From the NCBI GenBank assembly GCA_016716885.1, contig JADJUV010000104.1, positions 1 through 33,119 on the forward strand: a DNA stretch of 33,119 bases. Direction: 5' to 3'. The notes beneath the pieces were generated by a model. It did no database searches and was not told where the DNA came from. It saw nothing but the letters and a program-made list of their open reading frames with translations. The translations under genes were made by a program, and so were the position numbers. Shown here in pieces: positions 25,489-33,119 of this stretch (position 1 is its first letter; each line of letters begins with the position of its first letter). This DNA comes from Candidatus Trichofilum aggregatum (GTDB lineage: Bacteria; Chloroflexota; Anaerolineae; Promineifilales; Promineifilaceae).

Positions 25489-25758
25489 ATGAACTTCATT
25501 ATATGGCTTATCGTTGGTGGTTTGATTGGTTGGATTGCCAGTATGGTAATGCGAACGAACGGACAACAGGGTATGGTCCTCAATGTTGTTGTAGGTATTG
25601 TGGGCGCACTCGTGGCGGGTTGGTTCCTCACCCCTCTGTTCGGCATCACCACCATCAATCAAAACAATTTCAGTATGCCCGCCTTGTTGGTATCTTTCTT
25701 AGGGGCTATTTTATTGCTGGCTGCTGTCAGTCTCTTCCGCCAGGGCACAAGGCGCTAA
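25489..25758 (+). CDS. GlsB/YeaQ/YmgE-family membrane stress protein
   Basis: An 89-residue protein with three membrane helices and the family pattern MNFIIWLIVGGLIGWIASMVM, then NVVVGIVGALVAGWFLTPLFG and PALLVSFLGAILLLAAVSLF. These transglycosylase-associated proteins are induced by general stress; no enzymatic activity is established. Start supported by AAAGGAAA-type sequence (25476-25483). It follows csbD and the long hairpin, and precedes another membrane protein in the same direction, consistent with an envelope-stress set. Confidence 0.93.
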   Translation: MNFIIWLIVGGLIGWIASMVMRTNGQQGMVLNVVVGIVGALVAGWFLTPLFGITTINQNNFSMPALLVSFLGAILLLAAVSLFRQGTRR

Positions 25759-25853
25759 CTTCACCCTTGGTTCTGCTTATCATTGAAGCAATAAACACCA
25801 GTGCAGAGGTTAAAACCCCGGCGCTGGTGGCTTAATGTCTGGAGGTAATCCTC

Positions 25854-26324
25854 ATGTTACAAAAACAAACATCAGTCAGAACTTCCCAACGAGACGCGGG
25901 CCAGGAACAACGGCTCTTCTCGTTTAAGGCCACCCAATTAATTTGGCTGGGCCTGGTCTTACTCGAAGCCCTCATTGCTTTACGCATTGGCTTGAAGCTT
26001 ATTGGGGCCAACCCCGAGAGCTTGTTTGCCAGCTTTATCTACGGTTTTAGCACGCTGTTCCTCTTCCCCTTTGAGGGGTTGATCGGCAGCCCCGCGGCCG
26101 CGGGCGTGGTGCTAGAACTCTCTTCCCTCATCGCTATGGTGGTGTATGCCTTACTGGCTTGGGCATTAGAACGAATCGTCTGGGTGATTTTCTATCGCCC
26201 CAGTGGGGCCGTAACGGGTGTTACCCAAACAACGACCCAGGAGCCAGTGATTGTCACCCAGACAACAGCTCGCGAACCGGATGCTGTCGTACGAACGACA
26301 ACCAGCGAACGGTATAACGAGTAA
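25854..26324 (+). CDS. YggT-like membrane protein
   Basis: A 156-residue protein with two to three helices (TQLIWLGLVLLEALIALRIGLKLIG, IYGFSTLFLFPFEGLIG, ELSSLIAMVVYALLAWALERIVWVI) separated by a GANPESLFASFIYG loop. The LKLIGANP...ASFIYG arrangement resembles YggT-family proteins, whose role is not established. The C-terminus is a Thr-rich tail (TQTTTQEPVIVTQTTAREPDAV) that may be extracellular. A good TGGAGG lies 11 bp before the ATG. One GCGGCCGC encodes SPAAAG. The next gene begins 16 bp after the stop, so the pair is probably cotranscribed. Confidence 0.7.
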   Translation: MLQKQTSVRTSQRDAGQEQRLFSFKATQLIWLGLVLLEALIALRIGLKLIGANPESLFASFIYGFSTLFLFPFEGLIGSPAAAGVVLELSSLIAMVVYALLAWALERIVWVIFYRPSGAVTGVTQTTTQEPVIVTQTTAREPDAVVRTTTSERYNE

Positions 26325-26339
26325 AGAGGTAATCAGACA

Positions 26340-26711
26340 ATGAAAAATAACAAACGTGAAACGAAACATGAAGTCAATAACCTGAACCGCTTTTTAGCCG
26401 GACTGTTGTTTTTGGCCGGGACGCTGGTGGGGAGCTTGATTGGTGCGGGAGTGATGCTCCTGATGGCCCCGCAATCAGGCAAAAAGACCCGTAAACAGCT
26501 ATGGCGGCGAGGTCAGGATATGCGTGAGCAGACCACTGAAACTATCGAAGACGGCATGAAACAGGTCCGCGCCAAAGCCCACAAAGTCTCAACCAACCTG
26601 CACAAGCAGGCCGAAGAGTTGCAACAACGCGGCCAAGACATGATTGATCAACAAAAAGAGCGTTGGGCCCCCGTCGTTGATGCCAGCAAAACAGCCGTAA
26701 ACGGCTCTTGA
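26340..26711 (+). CDS. YtxH-domain general stress protein (second copy)
   Basis: A 123-residue protein with the YtxH layout: FLAGLLFLAGTLVGSLIGAGVMLLMAPQSGKKTR as the membrane helix and hallmark, then a long helix (GQDMREQTTETIEDGMKQVRAKAHK). It is paralogous to the protein at 10417 but basic where the other is acidic near its start. AGAGG at 26326-26330 precedes the ATG. It closes the csbD-glsB-yggT-ytxH run; a terminator lies 45 bp beyond its stop. Confidence 0.85.
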   Translation: MKNNKRETKHEVNNLNRFLAGLLFLAGTLVGSLIGAGVMLLMAPQSGKKTRKQLWRRGQDMREQTTETIEDGMKQVRAKAHKVSTNLHKQAEELQQRGQDMIDQQKERWAPVVDASKTAVNGS

Positions 26712-26756
26712 TGTAAGAATCATACTCATCACGGTCATAAAGTGACATTTTATTGA

Positions 26757-26806
26757 GAGACTAGAGATTGGAGACTGGTATGCTTTTAGTCTCTAGTCTC
26801 CTTTTT
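26757..26806 (+). terminator. Rho-independent terminator after the second ytxH
   Basis: GAGACTAGAGA (26757-26767) pairs with TCTCTAGTCTC (26790-26800); a run CTTTTT follows. The 22-base interval contains a partial second copy (GGAGACTGG). Confidence 0.75.
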
Positions 26807-26847
26807 GACCGTGAACTTATTTCTGAACACTTACGAAGGACAAAGAA

Positions 26848-27123
26848 ATGTCAGCTAAAACACATTTCACGACTGAACAAGCTCAGGAAATCGGTCATCA
26901 GCTCAGCATTGACTGGAGCCGATTCGACGTGGAGCAATTCCGTATGGGTCTGGACATCGAGTTAGAGCATGGTCTGAATGACCCGGCAACCGATGTGACA
27001 GGTAATGACCCCATCCTGACGGGCAAAATTGCGCTGGCTCATCTCAACGAGTTTGCCGATTACTACACCCGTCTCGAAAAGATGGAACGAGAAGCCAAAA
27101 AAGAACAACGCCAGAACCATTGA
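26848..27123 (+). CDS. DUF5661-like small protein
   Basis: A 91-residue charged soluble protein: MSAKTHFTTEQAQEIGHQLS, then IDWSRFDVEQFRMGLDIELEHGLNDP (split at positions 21-46), TDVTGNDPILTGKIALAHLNEF and DYYTRLEKMEREAKKE. The IDWSxFDVEQFRMGxDxELEHG and TGKIALAHLNEFxDYYTRLE segments match a small conserved family I associate with DUF5661, of unknown function. The ATG is preceded by GAAGGA (26833-26838). It lies between the YtxH terminator and the ice-binding gene and may be transcribed alone. Confidence 0.65.
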   Translation: MSAKTHFTTEQAQEIGHQLSIDWSRFDVEQFRMGLDIELEHGLNDPATDVTGNDPILTGKIALAHLNEFADYYTRLEKMEREAKKEQRQNH

Positions 27124-27307
27124 CACATGGTAGGGAAACGCCCTATTTCCTGTTTCCTCTGTTTGTGTCAAGCTAAATTAGAGGGCACCTAATGTCCGAT
27201 CAAGGCAAGGCTGGCCTTGTGCCTTCTACTTAAGGTAACTACAAGAATGGCCCCTACAACACCAAGCGTACCTTGCTGTAAACCACATCACCTAGTCAAT
27301 CTGCTGA

Positions 27308-27382
27308 TCTCCCCCAAGTAGTGGAGACGCACATTCTCTTACTGACTGATGTAAACAAAATGTGCTTGTTGTACGATGGCGG
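27308..27382 (+). promoter_or_regulatory. Shared upstream element, copy 2 (before the ice-binding protein)
   Basis: TCTCCCCCAAGTAGTGGAGA (27308-27327), then CTGATGTAAACAAAATG (27346-27362) and TGTAC (27370-27374), all at the same offsets as copy 1 at 24511. The dyad is TCTCC...GGAGA. It ends about 35 bp before the coding start at 27417. Confidence 0.6.
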
Positions 27383-27416
27383 AAGGGTGAACAATTAAAA
27401 AGGGGACAACAAAACA

Positions 27417-28127
27417 ATGTCAAGACTTAGCTATGCCACAATCTTAATTATTCTTGCGCTTCTGATTGTAGGGGGTAACCTCTCGTCCGATGTCGCCTCA
27501 GCGACATTCCCGAGCGTTCTGGCTCAGCCTGGCCTGCCCATATTAGGCACGGCCGAGAACTTCGCCGTCCTGGCTGACTCCACAGCCACCCGTCCCTGCG
27601 ATGTTGATTTAACCGGTACAGACCTGGGTGGACTCACGCTTGTGTCCGGTATCTACTGTTTTTCCCAGTCGGCTCAGTTGACAGGGCAACTCACTCTCGA
27701 CGCCCAGAACAACGCTGATGCCTTTTTCATCTTCCAGATTGGGAGTACGCTCACAACCGCCAGCAATTCGTCTGTTCTAATGATCAACAGTGGTAGCGAT
27801 TGCAACGTATTTTGGCAGGTCGGTAGCTCGGCGACTCTCGGTATTGCTACGGACTTCGCGGGCAATATTCTCGCCCTGACGAGTGTCACCCTAAATACCG
27901 GGGCCGACGTGTCGGGCCGAACCCTGGCTCAAAACGGGGCCGTGACGATGGATACCAACGACATCTCCATCGCCAACTGTGACTCAGGCCCAACCGATGT
28001 CTCGCTCACCTCATTTAGCGGCAACAGTCATGCGTCAGCGATTGCCCTGCCCATCATGGTGATCATGGCGGTAGTGCTCATAGGTTTATGGCTACGCCGG
28101 ACTTTGGCCTATAATTTCAAACGAGTA
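27417..28127 (+). CDS. Ice-binding-like (DUF3494) protein with internal deletion and membrane tail
   Basis: A signal peptide (LSYATILIILALLIVGGNLSSDVASA) leads to an ice-binding-type beta-helix: LGTAENFAVLADST, GGLTLVSGIYCFSQSAQLTG, DAFFIFQIGSTLTTASNSSV, NVFWQVGSSATLGIATDFAG, TLNTGADVSGRTLAQNGAV. In DUF3494 proteins about 60 residues (ITGDLGVSP... to the AYNDAAG helix) separate the first two blocks; here they are missing. A final helix (ASAIALPIMVIMAVVLIGLWLRR) would anchor it. The frame then runs on to 28469 through a REP-like element and over the next gene, so I end the gene near 28127, where another frame has a stop. Such proteins stop ice growth or bind surfaces. The shared element is upstream. 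Confidence 0.75.
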
Positions 28128-28260
28128 GGGTGGCCTTCTCTTCACCACCAAGGGCACCCAAGGGTTTGCCCTACTATAGTAAGTTGCACCTTTTCACCAT
28201 CGAGAATACGGATAAACGTGGTGATGCGGCATCACCAACCATTCACAAAGGAGAAATATC

Positions 28261-28518
28261 ATGTTGTGGACTATCATCGTCATTCTTTTAATCTTGTGGT
28301 TGCTCGGCTTTTTGGGTGGGAATATCAGCCCCAGAATGCCCCGTACCGGCAATTGGATTCACATTCTGATTGTTATCGCCGTCATACTTCTCATATTGCA
28401 ACTCATTGGCGCGGTCTACGCCGCCTTCGCACCCGCACAAGTTTGTCAGGCGAAATGTTTGCCAAGTAAACCTCGATGGCCCCACCTCTGGGTCGGTGAG
28501 CTCCTAAAGTGGGAATGA
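28261..28518 (+). CDS. lmo0937-like small membrane protein
   Basis: An 85-residue ORF starting MLWTIIVILLILWLLGFLGG, a short linker (NISPRMPRTGNW) and a second helix IHILIVIAVILLILQLIGAV. This two-helix pattern is the lmo0937 family of very short membrane proteins, usually about 50 residues; the last 30 residues here (APAQVCQAKCLPSKPRWPHL) look non-family and may come from a frameshift past the true stop. AAAGGAG (28247-28253) supports the ATG. It follows the ice-binding gene and the REP-like element. Confidence 0.7.
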   Translation: MLWTIIVILLILWLLGFLGGNISPRMPRTGNWIHILIVIAVILLILQLIGAVYAAFAPAQVCQAKCLPSKPRWPHLWVGELLKWE

Positions 28519-28596
28519 GGGTTTCCAACCGGCTCATCCATGAACCTTGCGCCACAAACCATGATCCCATGACGTTTCATTGATTGGAGAAGCGCC

Positions 28597-30083
28597 ATGT
28601 CGCAAAAACCCCCACCGCCCAACAACACCGCGAAATTTTGCAGGGCATTGCCCAAAAGGCGATGTTAGAAAGAGGCTTGCTCCCGAACTTTGCGGCCGCG
28701 GTGCTGACCGAAGTTGAGCGGATTCAGCCACCCCCAGACCGTTCAGGCATTCTTGACCTGACGGCTCTCCTGTGGGCTTCCATTGACAACGATGACTCCC
28801 GCGACCTGGATCAACTCACGATTGCCGAGGCCTTGCCCGGAGACAAAGTCAAGATTCGGGTGGCCGTGGCTGATGTGGACGCGCTGGTTAAAGATGGTTC
28901 AGCCATTGACAAACACGCCCGTCACAACACAACTTCGGTGTATACGGCGGCCCAGATATTCCCAATGCTCCCGGAAAAACTTTCCACTGATCTCACCTCC
29001 CTGAATTTCGATGAGGAGCGTCTGGCTGTGGTTGTGGAAATGGTGATCGGGGCCGATGGCTCTTTACAAGAGTCGGATATTTACCGGGCGCGGGTGCGTA
29101 ATCGGGCCAAGCTGGCTTATAACAGCGTCGCCGCCTGGTTGGAAGGGAATGGGGCGGTTCCGGAGGAGATCGCGGCCGCGGACGGACTGGCCGAAAATAT
29201 ACGGCTACAAGATCGGGTGGCTCAGGTTCTACGGAATTTGCGCACCGTCAACGGGGCACTCAGTTTAGAAACCATTGAGGCCAAACCGGTCTTTGACGGC
29301 GAGCAAATCCGGGATCTCGAAGCCGACCCCCAAAACCGCGCGAAGGAGATCATCGAAGATTTCATGATCGCGGCCAACGGTGTGACCGCCCGCTATCTGG
29401 CAACCAAGAATTTCCCCTCCATCCGCCGGGTCGTGCGTACCCCCAAACGTTGGGACCGGATTGTTAAACTGGCCCAGGAACAAGGTTTCAAGCTGCCCGA
29501 CGACCCGGATTCGGTAGCCCTTGATGCGTTTCTTGTCAAAGCCAAAGCCGCCGACCCCTTACGCTTCCCCGACCTTTCCCTGGCCGTGATCAAACTTCTC
29601 GGCGCAGGCGAGTACATGGCCGAACGACCTGGCGATACCGCCCCAGGCCACTTTGGTCTGGCGGTCAAGGACTATGCCCATTCGACAGCCCCGAATCGCC
29701 GCTACACGGATCTGATCACCCAACGATTATTAAAAGCCGCCCTGGCCGGTCAGGATACGCCCTATAGCTTTGCGGAACTGGATGTGTTGGCGAAACATTT
29801 CACGGCTCAAGAGGATGCGGCTAACAAAGTGGAACGGCAGGTCGGCAAGTCCGCGGCCGCGCTCCTGCTTGAGTCGAAAATCGGCCAACAGTTTGACGCC
29901 ATTGTCACCGGTGCTTCCGAGAAAGGGACCTGGGCCAGGTTACTCAGCATCCCGGTTGAAGGCCGGGTGATGCATGGGTTCGAGGGCATGGATGTCGGCG
30001 ACCGGATTCGCGTCCAACTGATAGCCATCAACGTTGAGCGTGGCTTTATTGATTTTAAGGGCGTCAGCCCAACTCGCAATTGA
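28597..30083 (+). CDS. RNB-domain 3'-5' exoribonuclease (frameshift near start)
   Basis: A compact RNase II/R-type enzyme of about 495 residues that degrades single-stranded RNA. The RNB active-site strand is SIDNDDSRDLDQLTIAEA, with the metal-binding aspartates but Gln where RNase II has its last Asp. Later motifs: VRIRVAVADVDALV-like strand, AYNSVAAWLEG, DFMIAANGVTARYLA, and DYAHSTAPNRRYTDLITQRLL. A C-terminal S1-like strand (GTWARLLSIPVEGRV) follows. There is no N-terminal cold-shock domain. The ATG at 28597 has GGAG seven bases before it, but its frame joins the body only if the C run 28609-28613 gains one base; alternatively a TTG at 28584 starts the main frame. Confidence 0.9.
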
Positions 30084-30104
30084 TAACAAACGGAGGGTAA
30101 TCCT

Positions 30105-30766
30105 ATGTTCCCAATCGGTGATGACAATAGCGGCCGCAGAACTGTTCCGGTGGTTACGTATGCCTTGATCGCGCTGAATCTCCTGTTTTTCTTTGTGGAG
30201 TTGAGTGGCGGTGATGCTTTTATCGAGAAATGGGCCTTTGTGCCGGCCCGCTTTCTGGCCAACCCTGTCGGCGACTCTCTGACGCTTCTCACGGCCATGT
30301 TCATGCACGCCGGGTGGGTTCACCTGGGGGCAACATGCTTTACTTGTGGATATTTGGTGACAACGTGGAAGATCGTTTCGGACACATCAAGTTCATCATC
30401 TTCTACCTGCTCTGTGGGCTGGCGGCTACTTTGGCCCAGTTGATATTTAGCCTTGACTCAAACGTGCCCAATTTGGGGGCATCCGGGGCCATTGCCGGGG
30501 TACTGGGTGCTTACATGTTGCTGTTTCCCCAGGGAAGGGTCAGAGTATTACAGGGCCGAGGGGTGATGCAAGTTCCGGCACTGATCGTCATTGGGCTTTG
30601 GATCGTACTCCAGCTTTTTAGCGGCGTCGGTTCCATTGCCAACACGGCGGACACCGGCGGCGTGGCTTATATGGCCCACATCGGTGGATTTGCGGCTGGG
30701 TTTGCTTTGACCTTTTGTTTCGGGGCGCGAGGTAATGGAAGGCCTCTCCGGAAGGTTGAACTCTGA
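30105..30766 (+). CDS. Rhomboid-family intramembrane serine protease (frameshift)
   Basis: About 220 residues after repair: a PVVTYALIALNLLFFFVEL first helix, the HAGWVHLGGNMLYLWIFGDNVED segment, the catalytic Ser in NLGASGAIAGVLGAY, and the catalytic His in MAHIGGFAAGFAL. These cut within membranes to release or process substrates. The frame breaks in a G run at 30326-30330, where a further G would restore GGNML. The start at 30105 follows GGAGG (30092-30096). It begins 22 bp after the ribonuclease stop and is likely in the same operon. Confidence 0.9.
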
Positions 30767-30820
30767 CGAACTTATTTTTCAGGCAAGTGGGAGGCGAGGT
30801 GCAAGAAAGGAAGGATTCAG

Positions 30821-32115
30821 ATGATACAAGATGTGCTGTCTAACCATGTTATTGAGCTACTTCAGGCTACCGCCGTGGCCGACAAGGTAACATGGCCGGG
30901 GCCTATTGCCCGGGAGTTAGTGGCCGAAGTGCAATGGCTACGGGATGAACTGAATATGCGGCCGCCGACAAACGGGGCACGAAAGGCAGTGCCTCTGGCT
31001 ATCGAGAGCCATAGCCGGTTTGACCCGACTAATCAGCGAGCCATTGAGCTACAAACCTTGTTGATGGTTACCAACAGTGCTACCTTATTCCTGGATCAGC
31101 AACTGAACATTAAACGATTTACGCCCAAGTAAGAGAGTTATTTGATATCTTACCCTCGGACCAGGGACAACCATTGACCCGCCTGAGCGACCGGTTGGAT
31201 TGCGCCAGCCTGGTAGATGATGCCTCTGAGGTGCTCAGGTCACGAACCCACATTGAACGTGAAACCCGTAGTCGGGCCGATCAATGGTTCCTGATGCGGA
31301 TATTCCCCTATCGCACCCTGGATGATCGCATTGACGGGGTCATCATTACCTTTTTGGACATCACCCGGTTGAAGGAAACGGAGACCAGGCTGAAAGAGAG
31401 CCAGCAACAAATCGAAGCCCTCACCGAAAAACTGGCAACGGTGGTGGCTGAGCAGATGGAGCGGGTGCGTCGGTTGGCGTCTGAAGTGCTGATTACGGAA
31501 CAAAAGGTTCAGCAAGCTATGGCGAATCTTTTACACGACGAACTACAGCAGGTTCTTTTCATCATTCAGATGCAGGTAGAAGAAATCCGCCAGATGTTGT
31601 TAGTGGGTGAACCAGTCCTTGTGGAGCGGATGCAGAAACTCCGGGAGGCCGCAGACCTGGCATTTAACATCACGCGTCAGGTAGCGGTTGACCTGAAGCC
31701 GCCGGTCTTGTTAAGCGAAGATTTTACGGAGTCATTGGATTGGCTGGCGGCACTCATGAAGGATCGGCATGGGCTAGAGGTGGAAGTGAAGATTGTCATG
31801 AGGTCAAACTGGCCGGGGCAGGAAGTGAGCACGCTTCTGTTTCAAACGGTACGCGAATTGCTTTTTAATGTGGTCAAACATGCCGGAGTAAATCAGGCCC
31901 AGGTCGAGGTGGTTGCTGAAGGTGGTCGCCTGAGCCTTACGGTTTCGGACCAGGGCCAGGGGTTTGATGTCGCGGCCGCGCTGGTTGCCAGGCCGCATCG
32001 TGGCGGGCTGGGTCTGTTTGGCATCCGCAGCCGGCTGGAGTTGTTGGGGGGCCAATTCTCGATTGAGTCACGGGCTGACCTGGGAACGCGGGCGACTATC
32101 GTGGTGCTGGTGTAG
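30821..32115 (+). CDS. PAS-sensor histidine kinase, NarL/DegS-like (frameshift)
   Basis: About 431 residues after repair. An N-terminal helical part (residues 1-65) leads to a PAS domain like those in CheB/CheR hybrid proteins: ELQTLLMVTNSATLFLDQQLNIKRFTP, VRELFDILPSDQGQPLTRLS, then DQWFLMRIFPYRTLDDRIDG and VIITFLDITRLKETETRLKE. A dimerisation helix with His in MANLLHDELQQVLF follows, and a HATPase (VRELLFNVVKHAGV, DQGQGFDVAAA, GGLGLFGIRSRLELLGG). The open frame stops at 31132; one lost C near 31124-31126 explains this. There is no membrane helix. No response regulator lies next to it, so it may act on the 23403 regulator or elsewhere. Confidence 0.88.
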
Positions 32116-32170
32116 TGATAGGTCATTAAATAGATTAACAGGAGTTAAGCAAACCATAGGGAAAGAACTG

Positions 32171-33119
32171 ATGCCACTTCTCCACTCACACAACCGTATA
32201 ACTGGACATTCCGCCGGGTTATGGGGGCGACGCTTATCCTTGTGGCTGTTGTCTTGAGCTTCTGGCTTCTCTACCGCTTTAGCCAGATCATTTTTATCCT
32301 GGCCGTGGCGATTATCATTGGCACGATACTAGCCACACCTGTCACCTGGCTCCAACAGCACGGCATTCCCGGAGTCATTGGGGTCACTCTTGTTTACCTC
32401 TTGCTCCTGGCTTCGCTCATCGGTTTCATCTTCCTGCTGGCTCCCCTGATTATAGAGCAAGGCACGACCATCGCCGGCCGCGGCTGATTATTACCAAAGC
32501 CCGCCTGTGGCTGTGCGAACACCCCAACCAATTGACCGAGAGCCTGAGAGCGGTTCTCCCCCCAACCCTTGCCCTCCCCACACCAAGCCAACAGACGGGC
32601 GAGGAGATATTGGCTTCTGCCGGTCAGGCGTGGAGTTACGTGGCCCTGACAGCCAGCACCCTTTTGTCCACTGTCGCCATTCTCCTGTTAGCCTTTCATT
32701 GGACGCTCGATGGGCCGCGCACCATACAATCCTTGTTGTTACTCTTGCCAATGGGCCAACGGGACAGCGGCCGCGAACTCGTTACCGCCATAGAAACAAA
32801 GGTGGGGGCTTATCTGGTCGGACAAGGCATCCTTTGCCTGGTCATCGGCATCATGGCCCTCGTCGCCTATTGGCTCATCGGCCTGCCTTATGTGCTGGTG
32901 CTGGCCTTTGTGGCCGGCGTCATGGAAGCCATCCCGTTTATTGGGCCATTCCTGGGAGCCGTTCCCGCCGTTCTGGTGGCTCCTTAGGCCCAGACAAACT
33001 GATCTGGGTCATCGTGGCTACCATTGTGATTCAACAGGTAGAAAACAGTATCCTGGTTCCCCGCGTCATGCGTCAGGCGGTGGGGGTGAATCCCTTCGTT
33101 TCCTTGTTGGCTATTTTGC
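32171..33119 (+). CDS. AI-2E-family permease (3' end outside window, three indels)
   Basis: A multi-helix transporter of the AI-2E/PerM family. Visible segments: PYNWTFRRVMGATLILVAVVLSFWLL, IIFILAVAIIIGTILATPVTWL, GVIGVTLVYLLLLASLIGFIFLLAP, then QAWSYVALTASTLLSTVAILLLAFHW, VGAYLVGQGILCLVIGIMALVAYW and the family core VMEAIPFIGPFLGAVPA, ending DKLIWVIVATIVIQQVENSILVPRVM. Frame changes occur near 32190, 32478 and 32985 (each one base lost). The ATG at 32171 is taken because it joins the N-terminus after the first repair; 32221 is the alternative. The C-terminus is cut by the window edge. Substrates in this family range from autoinducer-2 to sodium; not determinable here. Confidence 0.85.

Noticed and set aside
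28128..28469. C-terminal extension of the ice-binding protein frame
   Set aside because: It reads through a REP-like palindrome and across the lmo0937-like gene in another frame, with no protein-like character.
1..33119. GCGGCCGC sites as cloning linkers or adapter artefacts
   Set aside because: The octamer sits inside conserved motifs in frame (for example methyltransferase, peptidase and kinase genes), with natural flanks on both sides.

Overview
The window looks like a chromosomal fragment of a non-phototrophic, filamentous-type member of the Chloroflexota. This rests on indirect signs: a GC content I judge to be in the mid-50s percent, secreted proteins with Chloroflexota-style architecture (an M36-like metalloprotease ending in YLPVILNQ, an ice-binding DUF3494 protein, a PAS-SARP regulator), YtxH/CsbD/GlsB stress proteins and abundant REP-like intergenic palindromes. 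The class cannot be fixed from the sequence alone. Two properties run through the whole window. The octamer GCGGCCGC occurs about 50 times by eye in 33 kb, almost always inside genes, like the cyanobacterial HIP1 element. Many otherwise conserved genes also carry one-base indels, often in short homopolymers. This fits residual long-read sequencing error better than mass gene decay, so frameshifted genes are listed at full reconstructed extent.

Layout. 1-4849 (mostly minus strand): a GAF signalling protein running off the left edge, endonuclease III, acyl carrier protein on the plus strand with a clear promoter and terminator, a membrane protein behind a ChlI-type AAA+ ATPase, an acyl-CoA thioesterase and a 4-fold beta-flower-like protein. 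5103-8045 (plus): an ABC exporter, a small ORF and an M28 peptidase. 8052-11708 (minus): a RelA/SpoT homologue with a degraded hydrolase motif, a YtxH protein and two small membrane proteins. 11857-14912 (plus): the secreted M36-like protease and a SAM methyltransferase. 15032-21955 (plus): a PAS-SARP regulator followed by one giant secreted protein of about 1,800 residues, built from 8 copies of one repeat (A) and 13 of another (B).

22504-33119 (plus) reads as a stress island: a NarL-type kinase/regulator pair, a receiver-like protein with Glu at the phosphoacceptor position, CsbD, GlsB/YeaQ, a YggT-like membrane protein, YtxH, a DUF5661-like protein, an ice-binding protein, an lmo0937-like membrane peptide, an RNB exoribonuclease, rhomboid, a second PAS-histidine kinase and an AI-2E family permease cut by the right edge. 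Two leading genes of this island, the pseudo-receiver and the ice-binding protein, share a roughly 75-bp colinear upstream element with a TCTCC...GGAGA dyad, which suggests common control. The intergenic spaces hold several REP-like elements, a near-perfect 22-bp hairpin and a compact cloverleaf-like fold. No rRNA, tRNA, CRISPR array, insertion sequence or prophage gene was found.
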